A stretch of 63,295 nucleotides of DNA from Flavobacteriales bacterium (GTDB lineage Bacteria; Bacteroidota; Bacteroidia; Flavobacteriales; Weeksellaceae). Of the stretch, positions 15,303-24,485 are shown piece by piece. The DNA lies in contig PDSY01000003.1 in NCBI GenBank assembly GCA_002747105.1, positions 1 to 63,295 on the forward strand. Direction: 5' to 3'. How positions within the stretch are numbered: position 1 is the first letter of the stretch; the number at the start of each line of letters is the position of its first letter. Position numbers and translations under genes: made by a program. The notes below the pieces were generated by a model that saw only the letters and a list, made by a program, of their open reading frames with translations, was not told where the DNA came from and did no database searches.

Positions 15303-18251
15303 CTATTTTAATGTTTTTTTTATTGATTTTGCCTCTTCCACAATCGTTGGAAAATCTTGATAATTTTCTATAATTTGGTCAAGCGTATAACTCGCTTGGT
15401 ACCTATCTTTCAGACCGATATAATTTTTTGCCATCAGTACCAAAGCCTTTGCTCCCCAATATTCCTCGGAAGCATAATTATTGGCTAATCGATAAATGGT
15501 TTCGTTGGAAGACTGATATTTTTTAGCTTTATTTTGATAATCAGCTTTCATAAAAAGTGCCTCCGCTGCTACCGAAACATTAGACGATTTTTCTAAATTT
15601 CGATAAGCTTTTTTCGCCAACTTATCTTTACCTTGCTTCCTCAAAATTCTAGCTTTCGTTACTTTTGCCTTTTCCACCATTGCCTTTGTACTATTCGTAT
15701 TAGCAATAATTTTATCAGCATATTTATCGGCTTTTTCAAAATCTTTTTTGGCTAAATAAATTTTCATTAAAGATTGATAAGCAAAGGTTTTAATCCTCAC
15801 ATGATCAGAATTTTGAATTTTCAATAGATAAGGTTCTGCTTCATCGTATTTTTCTTGACTAATGAAAATTTGAGCCATTCTCGTCTGAGCATCTTCTTGA
15901 TAATCATTAGACACTTTTGCTACGCCTTCTAACACCACAATAGCTTCTGTTTGTCGATTGGTCTGATAATAAGATTCACCCAATTCATACTGAGCTTGAT
16001 ACAAATTATCACCCGTTGGGTTTTGAGCTAAATATTTGTTATAATGTGGAATTGCTTCCTTATATTTCTGTTGAGCATAAAAATCTTTCCCTAGTTTCAA
16101 ATGTAATTCTTCAATCTCCGACGCATCAATAATTTGTCCGAAACTTTTAGCAAAATCTTGGTAACCTTGTAAGTCTCCCTTCTGCACAAAAATCGGTCTA
16201 GAAGCTTGAACAATTTTAGAAACATAGGCTGTATTTCGGTATTTTTCGGCTAATTTCTTCAAACTTTTCAAAGCCTTATCACCATTGCCTAAATCAATTT
16301 CGTTTTGTGCCTGATAGATTTCGGCTTGGGCAATTAAATTTTTGTCCTCACTCTTCTTAATCACCTTATCAAAGTAAGTATTAGAGGTTTTAAAATCGGA
16401 TTTTGTAGCATATGCCACCCCGATTTCGTACCATGCATCATCTTGGTAATCAGAATTTGAAAAAGATGAAGTAAAGTTTTTAAGCACTTTTATTTTTTCT
16501 TCATTTTTCCCCTGAAAGCCTAAAGCCATTGCCCTTTGAAACAAAGTATAATCCTGACTTTTTTCTGCCTTTTCATAGATTTTTATCGCTTCATCTAAAT
16601 TATTTTCAGCATAATAAGTATCTGCCAATCGTAATTCGGCATCATTTTTAAAAGCTAGATTCGGATTTTTTAAATATTTTTTGAAATAATATTGTGCTTT
16701 ATCAAATTTTTTAGACTTAAAATAAGCATAACCTAAATCGTAACTCAATTGGGATTTTTCAGGGAAATTCGGCTCATTTAATAAAGACTCATATTCCTTA
16801 ATCGCTAATGAATATCGTCCCTGAGCATCATAAGTTTGCCCCAACCAATAAGTTGCACGATGATGAAATACTGGGTTAAAATTATACTTTAAACTTCTCT
16901 TAAAATAAGCCTCGGAAGCCTTATAATTGCCTTTATTAAATTCTTCAGTCCCCAACATATAAGATACCTCTTGGTCTATCTTTTTGATTGCAGGATTTTG
17001 CGAAGACCACTCGTCTATCGCCTGTAAAGTTGCTTTAAAATTCCCCGAATACAAATAAGACTTCACCAATAAATCTTGCATTTCTTTATACTGAGAATCA
17101 TTCGGATATTTTTCCAAATACTTTTGAATCACTTTGGAAGAAGATTCGTAAGGGTTTCCAACATCATAACTCAATTTCGCATATTGCTCATGCGCCAATT
17201 TTTGAATTTCTTGATCATAATTCATCTGGTAAGAAGACCTAAATGCCGATAAAGCTTCTTTCTTCTTTCCAACCTGTAAATAGGCATTACCCAACTGATA
17301 ATAAGCATTTTGAGCCAAACCTGATTGAGTGTTTATCAATTGATTGTAATAGGATATTGCCTCATTATAATTTTTCAACTGAGCAGTAACAAATCCCATC
17401 TCGTATAAGTCTGTTTCAGACGGGTTTTCATCTTTTTCGATATATTTTTTTAAATGAGGATAAGCTTTTTTGTATTCCTTTTTCATAAAATAACTCTCTC
17501 CTACTATCTTATGAATTTCATCATCAAGATACTCACGATGAGACTTACTCAAAAGACTTTCACCTTCATGAATGGCTTTATCATAGTCTCCTTTATTAAA
17601 GTACATCTGCATATAATAAGGCTGAATAACCTCCGTATATTTTTCATTATCTTTAATAAGGTTAAAATAATGAAAAGCATTCTCATTATCTCGTTGGGTA
17701 TAATACAAATGCCCCAACATATAGGCTACCTGATCTTGTTCTTCTACCCTTTCATAAACCTCTTCCAAGGAACGAATCGCCTGTTGGGTTTTCCCCGTCA
17801 TAAATTGAGCATAACCCAATTTTAAAATATAACGATCCTCCTCCGCATCGGATAATTGCTGTGTATCAACCTTTAACAAAGTTTGCAAAGCTTTCCCAAA
17901 CTCCTTTTTAGCTAAATAATAGTCTGCCAAAGGTAAATTAGCCTGTGCAAAAAATGTAGCATTTGGATTTTGCTCTTCAAATCTCTCCCATGCCTCTTGG
18001 GCATGATCTTTTTGTAAAATAACGGCTATTATTTTATCAAAGAAAACGCTTGCTTCCTTTTCAATAGCATTCAAATATTTTGTATGAACCTCTTGATACT
18101 CGTGTTGAGAAGCGCCATACACTTTAGTTTGGTAAAGTTCTTGAGCAAGATTATAGTGAAAATTTGTTTTTTGGTAGTATTGCGATTGTTGAGCATTGGA
18201 TAACCCATAACAAAAAATAACCGCAGTGGTAAGAATTGTTTTTGTATTCAT
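15303..18251 (-). CDS. 982-residue TPR-repeat protein, exported
   Basis: A signal peptide ends at about LSNAQ (residues 17-21). The rest is a continuous chain of tetratricopeptide units, recognisable by YxLGxxYxxxxxxxxAxxxY patterns (for example YELGESYYQTNRQTEAI and YDLGYAYFKSKKFDKA), about twenty in all. Such solenoids bind protein partners; a periplasmic or outer-membrane-associated scaffold is likely. It is the first gene of an operon with the barrel gene at 13541-15292. I do not know a specific function; a role in assembling or gating the barrel is inference from the pairing. Confidence 0.85.
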   Translation of the reverse strand: MNTKTILTTAVIFCYGLSNAQQSQYYQKTNFHYNLAQELYQTKVYGASQHEYQEVHTKYLNAIEKEASVFFDKIIAVILQKDHAQEAWERFEEQNPNATFFAQANLPLADYYLAKKEFGKALQTLLKVDTQQLSDAEEDRYILKLGYAQFMTGKTQQAIRSLEEVYERVEEQDQVAYMLGHLYYTQRDNENAFHYFNLIKDNEKYTEVIQPYYMQMYFNKGDYDKAIHEGESLLSKSHREYLDDEIHKIVGESYFMKKEYKKAYPHLKKYIEKDENPSETDLYEMGFVTAQLKNYNEAISYYNQLINTQSGLAQNAYYQLGNAYLQVGKKKEALSAFRSSYQMNYDQEIQKLAHEQYAKLSYDVGNPYESSSKVIQKYLEKYPNDSQYKEMQDLLVKSYLYSGNFKATLQAIDEWSSQNPAIKKIDQEVSYMLGTEEFNKGNYKASEAYFKRSLKYNFNPVFHHRATYWLGQTYDAQGRYSLAIKEYESLLNEPNFPEKSQLSYDLGYAYFKSKKFDKAQYYFKKYLKNPNLAFKNDAELRLADTYYAENNLDEAIKIYEKAEKSQDYTLFQRAMALGFQGKNEEKIKVLKNFTSSFSNSDYQDDAWYEIGVAYATKSDFKTSNTYFDKVIKKSEDKNLIAQAEIYQAQNEIDLGNGDKALKSLKKLAEKYRNTAYVSKIVQASRPIFVQKGDLQGYQDFAKSFGQIIDASEIEELHLKLGKDFYAQQKYKEAIPHYNKYLAQNPTGDNLYQAQYELGESYYQTNRQTEAIVVLEGVAKVSNDYQEDAQTRMAQIFISQEKYDEAEPYLLKIQNSDHVRIKTFAYQSLMKIYLAKKDFEKADKYADKIIANTNSTKAMVEKAKVTKARILRKQGKDKLAKKAYRNLEKSSNVSVAAEALFMKADYQNKAKKYQSSNETIYRLANNYASEEYWGAKALVLMAKNYIGLKDRYQASYTLDQIIENYQDFPTIVEEAKSIKKTLK

Positions 18252-18471
18252 TCTTTAAAGTCTTATTTCTAAACAACGAAAATACTAAAAACTTATTGTA
18301 AAGCCAAATTTGATTTTAAATTAAATCAACTGAAGCACATAAAATAAATATTTCGTTAAAATGCAAACACGCTATTAATTTCATCAATATCTAAAGACAC
18401 CTCTATTTTCTTTTTTTAAACCTAATCTAAATTTCCTGACTTAAAAATTCTAATTTTACATTAAAATTCAT

Positions 18472-18479
18472 TATATTTG
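18472..18479 (+). promoter_or_regulatory. -7 promoter box for secDF
   Basis: TATATTTG matches TAnnTTTG and lies 26 bases upstream of the secDF start. No TTTG -33 element is found at the usual spacing. Confidence 0.45.
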
Positions 18480-18505
18480 CCGACTAAATTTAATGTGTTA
18501 ATAAA

Positions 18506-21391
18506 ATGCAAGGAAAAGGACTTATTACAGCCGTTGCAATTATCTTGGGGCTTATTTGCGTCAACGAACTATTGCCAACTTGGTATGCAGACAAGATTGA
18601 AAAACAAGCAGAAACGCTTTCAAAAGGAGACCATGTGAAGTATCAAAAGGAAATCGCAAGACTTTCTGATGAACCTCTAAATTTAGGATTTACAGAACTT
18701 TCTTATCCAAAAGCCAAAGAAAAAGAAATGAAACTTGGTTTGGATTTAAAAGGTGGAGTAAATGTACTTTTGGAGATTAATCAGAGAGATTTGGTAAGTA
18801 ATTTAACCAATTATTCTACCAATCCAGTTTTATTAGAAGCATTGGAAAGAACCGATGAAGCTCAAAAAAATTCTACTGATACTTATATCAATGACTTCTT
18901 TAAGCAGTTTCAAATTGTAAACAACGAAAAAGGTGGAAAACTGAAATTAGCAGATTCTGATATTTTCGGAAATACCAATTTAGCAGTAGATTATAATGCA
19001 ACAGACGACCAAGTAAAGAAAATTGTAACTGATAGAATAGAACTTTCTACCAGTACAGCTTACGAAGTAATTAGAACTCGTATTGATAAAATGGGAGTTA
19101 CTCAACCCAATGTTTCGAGAGTGCCTGGTACGGCTAGAATCTATGTAGAAATGCCTGGAGTAAAGGACATTGATAGAGTAAAAAAGATGCTTCAAACTTC
19201 GGCTAAATTACAATTCTGGGAAGTTCAGCAAATTAACGAAGTCTATCCTTATTTTGAGCGTTTAGCTACTGTAGTAAATGCAAAATCAGACTCTATTGGG
19301 GTGGCTAAAAACACCAATTTCTTAAAATTATTAAGTTTAGATAATGTAAAAACACAAGGATATAGCAAATTAGGTGAAGGAAGTGTAAAGCTATCTGATA
19401 CCGCTACAGTTAATAAAATATTAAAAAGTAAATTAGGAATCAAAAGTAGACCTGCGAACTTAAAGCATACGCAGTTTATGTGGGCTTATAAACCAGAAGC
19501 TAATGACCCTGATTATTTAACCCTCTACGCTATTCGTGGAAATGCAAGTAGAAAAGCCCCAGTAGATGGAGCAGTAGAAACAGCTAATATCAACTATGAC
19601 CAATTAGGAAGAGTTGTAGTAGATATGCAAATGGATTCCAAAGGAGCGAGAGATTGGAAAATCATGACGGAAAAGAATGTTGGTAAACCAGTTGCTGTAA
19701 GTTTAGATGGTGTGGTTTATTCGGCACCAAGAGTAAACGAAGTGATTCCAAGTGGTAGAACACAGATTTCAGGAAACTTCTCATTGAAAGAAGCAGAAGA
19801 TTTAGTAAATGTATTAGGAGCAGGAAAATTACCAGCAGGAGCAAAAATCGTTCAGTCTGATGTAGTAGGTCCTTCTTTAGGTGCTGCCTCTGTAAAAGCA
19901 GGAATGTACTCTTTCTTAATCGCTTTCGCATTGATTATCTTGTATATGATTTTCTATTATGGTGGAGCGGGAGTTTATGCCGTTATTGCAATGGTATTGA
20001 ATATGTTCTTCTTATTTGGAATTTTAGATTCTATCAATGCTACTCTTACTTTACCAGGTATTGCAGGTATTGTATTAACGGTAGGTATGGCAGTAGATGC
20101 GAATGTAATTATCTACGAAAGAACCAAAGAAGAATTGGCACTTGGAAAAGGAATTAAACAAGCCTATACAGATGGATTTAATAATGCACGTTCTGCAATA
20201 TTAGATGGTAATTTTACTACTTTATTAACGGCAGGAGTATTGTATTTCTTTGGAACAGGACCTATTAAAGGTTTTGCAGTAACATTAGGAATTGGTATTA
20301 TTATGACTTTATTCACTTCTGTATTATTATCAAGAGTGATGATTTTTAATAGATTGAACAAAGGTAAAAACTTATCGCTTTGGACATCTGTTACTAAAAA
20401 TTGGTTCAAAAATGTATTCTTTAGTTTTATTTCTAAAAGAAAAACAGCTTATATTATTTCTGCGGTATTAATGGCAGTGAGTTTATTCTCTATTGTAACC
20501 AACGGATTCAAATATGGAGTAGATTTTAATGGAGGTAGAAACTATGTCATTGATTTAGGAAGTCCAACCGACGCTCACAAAGTAGAGCAAGATTTGGAGA
20601 AAGTATTCAAATTGGAAAATGGAACTTCGGCGACAGTAGAAGTGAAAACTTTTGGTAATGAACATCAGTTAAAAATTACAACAGATTATAAAATTGACGA
20701 CGAAAGCGTAGAAGCAGATATTGATATTGAGCAAAAAATATTCAACTCATTGAAGAAATATTTGCCAAAAGACGCTACCATTGCAGGATTTAAGAGTGGA
20801 GATGAAACAAGATATGGTATTACTTCTTCATCTAAAGTAGGACCTACGGTAGCCGATGATATTAAGACAGGTGGTGTGATTGCATTTACCATCGCATTGA
20901 TAGGAATTTTCTTATATATTTTAGGACGATTCAGCAAGTGGCAATTCTCTTTAGGAGCCGTGGCGGCGTTGTTCCATGATGCGATTATCGTATTGGGTGC
21001 CTACTCTATCCTTTATAAATTCATGCCATTTAATATGGAAATCAATCAAGATTTTATCGCTGCAATATTGACGGTTTTAGGATATTCGATTAACGATACC
21101 GTGATTGTATTTGATAGAATTAGAGAGTATTTGAGAGAGAAAAAATCAGTTACCCTTGGAGGTTTATTCGATGAAGCTATTTCGAGTACGATTGGTAGAA
21201 CATTCAATACATCCATGACTACTTTGGTTGTAATTATCATTATCTTTATCTTTGGAGGAGAGAACCTAAGAGGATTTATGTTTGCCTTATTATTGGGAAT
21301 TGGTTTTGGTACTTATTCTTCTATTTTCGTGGCATCAGCAATCGCTTACGATTTTCTTAAAAAAGGAAAAGACGACGAAGTGAAAAAATAA
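18506..21391 (+). CDS. secDF: fused protein translocase subunit SecDF
   Basis: A 961-residue fusion of SecD and SecF, accessory subunits of the Sec translocon that use proton flow to pull proteins to the periplasmic side. The SecD half has an N-terminal membrane segment, the motif GLDLKGGVNVLLEI (about 76-89), a large periplasmic domain, and GMAVDANVIIYERTKEEL in the membrane bundle (about 530-548). The SecF half begins at about residue 640, with GVDFNGGRNYVIDLG and GYSINDTVIVFDRIREYL. About 12 membrane segments result, normal for the fused form seen in Bacteroidota. A terminator follows. Confidence 0.97.
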   Translation: MQGKGLITAVAIILGLICVNELLPTWYADKIEKQAETLSKGDHVKYQKEIARLSDEPLNLGFTELSYPKAKEKEMKLGLDLKGGVNVLLEINQRDLVSNLTNYSTNPVLLEALERTDEAQKNSTDTYINDFFKQFQIVNNEKGGKLKLADSDIFGNTNLAVDYNATDDQVKKIVTDRIELSTSTAYEVIRTRIDKMGVTQPNVSRVPGTARIYVEMPGVKDIDRVKKMLQTSAKLQFWEVQQINEVYPYFERLATVVNAKSDSIGVAKNTNFLKLLSLDNVKTQGYSKLGEGSVKLSDTATVNKILKSKLGIKSRPANLKHTQFMWAYKPEANDPDYLTLYAIRGNASRKAPVDGAVETANINYDQLGRVVVDMQMDSKGARDWKIMTEKNVGKPVAVSLDGVVYSAPRVNEVIPSGRTQISGNFSLKEAEDLVNVLGAGKLPAGAKIVQSDVVGPSLGAASVKAGMYSFLIAFALIILYMIFYYGGAGVYAVIAMVLNMFFLFGILDSINATLTLPGIAGIVLTVGMAVDANVIIYERTKEELALGKGIKQAYTDGFNNARSAILDGNFTTLLTAGVLYFFGTGPIKGFAVTLGIGIIMTLFTSVLLSRVMIFNRLNKGKNLSLWTSVTKNWFKNVFFSFISKRKTAYIISAVLMAVSLFSIVTNGFKYGVDFNGGRNYVIDLGSPTDAHKVEQDLEKVFKLENGTSATVEVKTFGNEHQLKITTDYKIDDESVEADIDIEQKIFNSLKKYLPKDATIAGFKSGDETRYGITSSSKVGPTVADDIKTGGVIAFTIALIGIFLYILGRFSKWQFSLGAVAALFHDAIIVLGAYSILYKFMPFNMEINQDFIAAILTVLGYSINDTVIVFDRIREYLREKKSVTLGGLFDEAISSTIGRTFNTSMTTLVVIIIIFIFGGENLRGFMFALLLGIGFGTYSSIFVASAIAYDFLKKGKDDEVKK

Positions 21392-21399
21392 TTTTTGGA

Positions 21400-21438
21400 A
21401 ATAGAGGTTAGAACTTTTTTTCTAACCTCTATTTTTCT
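21400..21438 (+). terminator. intrinsic terminator after secDF
   Basis: aatagaggttagaa and ttctaacctctatt form a 14-bp stem with a T-rich loop, followed by T residues. Confidence 0.85.
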
Positions 21439-21458
21439 AACCTTTAACTTTCTAATTT

Positions 21459-21806
21459 ATGTATGCTTTTTTAGATATCGGTTTTTTGGAAATGTTTGTA
21501 ATAGGCGTGGCTATTGTTTTACTTTTTGGTCCCGACAAATTACCCAAAATTGCCAGAGATTTAGGAACGGGAGTTAGGAAGATGAAAGGAGCCATGAATG
21601 ATTTGAAGGACGAAGTATTACAAGATGCCGATAATCCTGTTGCCGAAATTAAGAAAGAAATCGATGGGGTTAAAAAGTCCATTCAGGATTTTAATCCTAA
21701 AGAGCATTTGGATTTAGAAAAAACATTGGAGGAGAAGAAAAATGAAGATGAAAAACCCACTGTTAATCAGTTAGAAGACGACTATCAAGGTCCCGTAAGC
21801 CGATAA
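21459..21806 (+). CDS. tatA: TatA/TatB-family twin-arginine translocase protein
   Basis: A 115-residue protein with a single N-terminal membrane helix, the hinge FGPDKLPKIARDLGTGVRKMK (helix turn at about 24-31) and a charged amphipathic and acidic tail, the layout of TatA/TatB. The hinge Pro favours the TatA/B superfamily strongly, but TatA and TatB are not easily separated from one sequence; the longer tail is TatB-like. It exports folded proteins together with TatC, which is not in this window. The PAP2 gene follows four bases after the stop. Confidence 0.88.
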   Translation: MYAFLDIGFLEMFVIGVAIVLLFGPDKLPKIARDLGTGVRKMKGAMNDLKDEVLQDADNPVAEIKKEIDGVKKSIQDFNPKEHLDLEKTLEEKKNEDEKPTVNQLEDDYQGPVSR

Positions 21807-21810
21807 AAAA

Positions 21811-22359
21811 ATGAATGAATTCATCACTAAAGACCAAAAATTATTCTTATTTCTTAATCATTTAGGAAGCGAAAAATTTGATGCTTTTTGGATACTCGTT
21901 TCGGATAAGTGGATTTGGATTCCTTTTTATGCAATACTTTTACTGATTTTAGCGAGAGGATTCAAGCTGAAATCTTTTTTATTTATACTTCTTTTCATTG
22001 CGTTAGGTATCACGATTTCCGATCAATTGGCAGGAATTTTCAAACATAGCATAGCGAGACTAAGACCTGTTCATGAACCAATTTTAGACGGATTGGTAAG
22101 GGAAGTAAAAGGAGGCGGACAATATAGTTTTTATTCTGCTCACGCTTCAAACTCTTTTTTTATTGCTACTTATTTATCTATTTTATTAAAACCAAAGTAT
22201 GATTGGTTCCCTTATTTTTTATTCATTTGGGCTGGCTTTGTGTCGTATAGCCGAATTTATTTAGGGGTTCATTATCCTTTGGACATTCTTTATGGTGGAT
22301 TAGTCGGTTTCCTTTTGGGCGGATTATTCGCCAACCTAACGAAGAAAGCGATTGGGTAG
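21811..22359 (+). CDS. PAP2-family membrane phosphatase
   Basis: A 182-residue membrane protein with five or six helices. The phosphatase signature is present in order: KHSIARLRP (about 73-81), YSAHASNS (about 107-114, with the catalytic-type Ser and His) and SRIYLGVHYPLD (about 149-160, with Arg, His and Asp). Relatives dephosphorylate undecaprenyl diphosphate or phosphatidyl phosphates on the outer face of the inner membrane. It is likely co-transcribed with tatA. Substrate unknown. Confidence 0.9.
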   Translation: MNEFITKDQKLFLFLNHLGSEKFDAFWILVSDKWIWIPFYAILLLILARGFKLKSFLFILLFIALGITISDQLAGIFKHSIARLRPVHEPILDGLVREVKGGGQYSFYSAHASNSFFIATYLSILLKPKYDWFPYFLFIWAGFVSYSRIYLGVHYPLDILYGGLVGFLLGGLFANLTKKAIG

Positions 22360-22362
22360 AGT

Positions 22363-22393
22363 TCAGAATCAAGAATCAAGAACCAAGAATTAT
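22363..22393 (+). repeat. short AAGAATC/AAGAACC heptad repeat
   Basis: Three to four imperfect 7-base units (cagaatc, aagaatc, aagaacc, aagaat) lie right after the PAP2 gene. The same units build the hairpin at 60501-60541. Confidence 0.6.
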
Positions 22394-22422
22394 TTATCAA
22401 TTGAATATTGACTAAAAAAAAA

Positions 22423-22854
22423 ATGATAAATATCAAAAACAACATTTTATGGTTAGGTTTAGCGATGCTAATTGTTATTACAAATGGTTTAGTAGGTCAC
22501 TTTTATCCACCAAATGGTATTTTTTTTACGCCAGTTGTGTTAATTTCCACAACATTCTTCGTTTGTTTTGGAACCAAAAAGATTAGGTTTATTTATTTGA
22601 GTTTTTTAACCTATTTTTTCGTTGCGTTTAATGATATTTTGGTTAAACTATATACAGGAGGCACTCACGATATAGAAGGACAACATTGGATCCATCTTCT
22701 TTTAATTATAGGACTTATTCCAGTATTATTGATTTTTTTTGCTTCCTTACTGAAGAAAAGTCAGGATACTTTATTACATAAAATTTTTTCCTTTATACTA
22801 TTGATATTATTAATAGTGTTACACTTAAAGTTGTTTAAAAATTTAGGAGTATAA
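22423..22854 (+). CDS. small membrane protein, unknown function
   Basis: A 143-residue protein with four membrane segments (about 7-25, 30-48, 52-70 and 90-110, then a last one near 120-138). The in-frame TTG at 22408 is possible, but the ATG at 22423 is the better start. I do not recognise a family. A conserved-looking extracytoplasmic loop holds YTGGTHDIEGQHWIH. It follows the PAP2 gene after 60 bases and may be in its transcription unit. Confidence 0.65.
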   Translation: MINIKNNILWLGLAMLIVITNGLVGHFYPPNGIFFTPVVLISTTFFVCFGTKKIRFIYLSFLTYFFVAFNDILVKLYTGGTHDIEGQHWIHLLLIIGLIPVLLIFFASLLKKSQDTLLHKIFSFILLILLIVLHLKLFKNLGV

Positions 22855-22881
22855 TATTTATCGATAAAGTAACACTTTAAC

Positions 22882-22919
22882 CTTAACCTCAGCCTCAATC
22901 TCAGCCTCAATCTTAACCT
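22882..22919 (+). repeat. hexamer repeat (cttaac/ctcagc/ctcaat)
   Basis: Six consecutive 6-base units read cttaac, ctcagc, ctcaat, ctcagc, ctcaat, cttaac between two convergent genes. No coding role is seen. Confidence 0.7.
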
Positions 22920-22924
22920 TTTCA

Positions 22925-23398
22925 CTAATCATTATGATACGGTTTTCCTTGTAGGATTTGGTCTGCTCGGTAGAGTTGTTCGATAAAAAAAAGTCTGACC
23001 ATTTGATGAGTGAAAGTCATTTTGGATAGGGCGATTTTCTGATTGGCTCTTTGGTAGATTTCGTCCGAAAAACCATACGCTCCACCAATAACGAAATGAA
23101 TTTGTTTCACCGAATTATTCATTAAATCGTTGATTTTATTAGCAAAACTTCTACTTGTAAACTCCTTTCCTTTTTCATCTAAAAGAATGACCCAATCTGA
23201 AGGGTTGATGTATTGCAACATTTTTTTGGTCTCTTCTTTTTTGAGGAGTGTAGGCGATAGGTTTTTAGCATTTTTAATATCAGGGATTTCTATTTTTTCA
23301 AAATTCCAATATTTAGGCAATCTTTTTTGGTAATAATCAGTGAGTTGCGTAATTTCTTTCTGGTCTGTCTTACCGATACAGAGTAAATTGATTTTCAT
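22925..23398 (-). CDS. rlmH: 23S rRNA pseudouridine-1915 N3-methyltransferase RlmH
   Basis: A 157-residue SPOUT-class methyltransferase that modifies Psi1915 of 23S rRNA in helix 69 on assembled 70S ribosomes. The family signatures are LDEKGKEFTSRSFA (about 74-87), FVIGGAYGFSDEIYQRA (about 102-118) and the C-terminal TFTHQMVRLFFIEQLYRA with GKPYH, which forms the trefoil knot and SAM site. Length is normal. It is divergent from the YihY gene. Confidence 0.97.
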   Translation of the reverse strand: MKINLLCIGKTDQKEITQLTDYYQKRLPKYWNFEKIEIPDIKNAKNLSPTLLKKEETKKMLQYINPSDWVILLDEKGKEFTSRSFANKINDLMNNSVKQIHFVIGGAYGFSDEIYQRANQKIALSKMTFTHQMVRLFFIEQLYRADQILQGKPYHND

Positions 23399-23402
23399 TG
23401 TT

Positions 23403-23410
23403 TATCTTTG
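23403..23410 (+). promoter_or_regulatory. -7 promoter box for the YihY/BrkB gene
   Basis: TATCTTTG matches TAnnTTTG. It overlaps the TTG at 23408 that opens the longest frame, so the ATG at 23429 is the likely start. Confidence 0.5.
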
Positions 23411-23428
23411 TACTACAAATATAGAAAA

Positions 23429-24340
23429 ATGAATTTTAAAGCTCCTAAGTTCGTTCAATGGATTCATCGTTTTTTCGATAATATTCATATTCCATTTTTG
23501 GGCATTTCTTTATGGAAAATGTTTGAAATTTATGGGCAAGGTCTCTTTAAAACCAAGATAGGACGAAAGGCTGCAGCAATTTCTTGGAATTTCGTTTTGG
23601 CATTATTTCCATTTGTTTTGTTCGTTTTATCTATTCTGCCCTATTTACCACATTATGATAAACTGAATTATTACATCTATGAGGTATTGTTAGGAAGCGT
23701 TTTTCCAGGTGAAATAGAAACGGATGTTAAGTCGTATATTGAACAGAGTATTTTACCCAATACATCGGGTATCAGTAATTTAACTATTATTTTGGCATTA
23801 TTTTTCGCCACCAATGGTACTTTTGCCATTATTGATGGCTTTAATGAAAAATCGGAAGAAAAATTAAATGATATTAAAGAATATATACTTTCGTTTTTTA
23901 TTACGGTGGGGTTTATCAGTGTATTATTATTGTCTTTGTTTGGTATTTATTATGCCGAGGTGGTATTGAAGTTATTTAATTCCTCGGAGGAAATCGGTTG
24001 GTTGGCTCAAAACTTAACAAAAATTATTAGTTTTTTTTCCTTTCCTATATTTTATTTTCTATTGCTAACAACTTTTTATTGGGTAGGAACGGTAAAGGCT
24101 ACAAGATTTTCTCATGCCGTACCAGGGGCTATTTTAACGACAGTTTTATTTATTATAACCACTTATGGGTTTGCTTTTTATGTAGCTAATTTCGCGAGGT
24201 ATAATGTATTATATGGCTCTATTGGAACAATGATTTTATTGATGGTATGGGTCAATGTAAATGTCTATTTATTACTTTTTGGTAACGAACTGAATTACGC
24301 CATACGAAATGTCCGAAAGCAAAAATTAGAGAATGATTGA
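23429..24340 (+). CDS. YihY/virulence factor BrkB family membrane protein
   Basis: About 303 residues with six membrane segments. The motif GRKAAAISWNFVLALFPFVLF early on (about 45-65) and the C-terminal YGSIGTMILLMVWVNVNVYLLLFGNELNYA are diagnostic of the family, once wrongly called ribonuclease BN. Its function in flavobacteria is not known; roles in transport or envelope stress have been suggested for relatives. The longest frame starts at a TTG in a promoter box, so I use the ATG at 23429. A weak hairpin (24358-24378) follows the gene. Confidence 0.88.
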   Translation: MNFKAPKFVQWIHRFFDNIHIPFLGISLWKMFEIYGQGLFKTKIGRKAAAISWNFVLALFPFVLFVLSILPYLPHYDKLNYYIYEVLLGSVFPGEIETDVKSYIEQSILPNTSGISNLTIILALFFATNGTFAIIDGFNEKSEEKLNDIKEYILSFFITVGFISVLLLSLFGIYYAEVVLKLFNSSEEIGWLAQNLTKIISFFSFPIFYFLLLTTFYWVGTVKATRFSHAVPGAILTTVLFIITTYGFAFYVANFARYNVLYGSIGTMILLMVWVNVNVYLLLFGNELNYAIRNVRKQKLEND

Positions 24341-24431
24341 TAGATAAATGTGCTAAAGCCTAAAACTAATTCTCAGGCGATTTCTATTTTATGATATTGG
24401 TTATAAAAGGTATTTTTTGTAAAACATTTCG

Positions 24432-24462
24432 TTTGTTTATACCTGAAAAAGTATTAAATTTG
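24432..24462 (+). promoter_or_regulatory. promoter of the first duplicated OMP gene
   Basis: TTTG (24432-24435), 19 bases, then TAAATTTG (24455-24462): an exact match to the Bacteroidota promoter pattern, 23 bases before the start codon. Confidence 0.8.
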
Positions 24463-24485
24463 TTCCAAACTGAAAGTTAATATAA

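Noticed and set aside
19662..19931. 89-codon open frame on the minus strand within secDF
   Set aside because: It lies wholly inside the clear SecDF frame and has a low-complexity Leu/Arg content with no family resemblance; it is a shadow frame.
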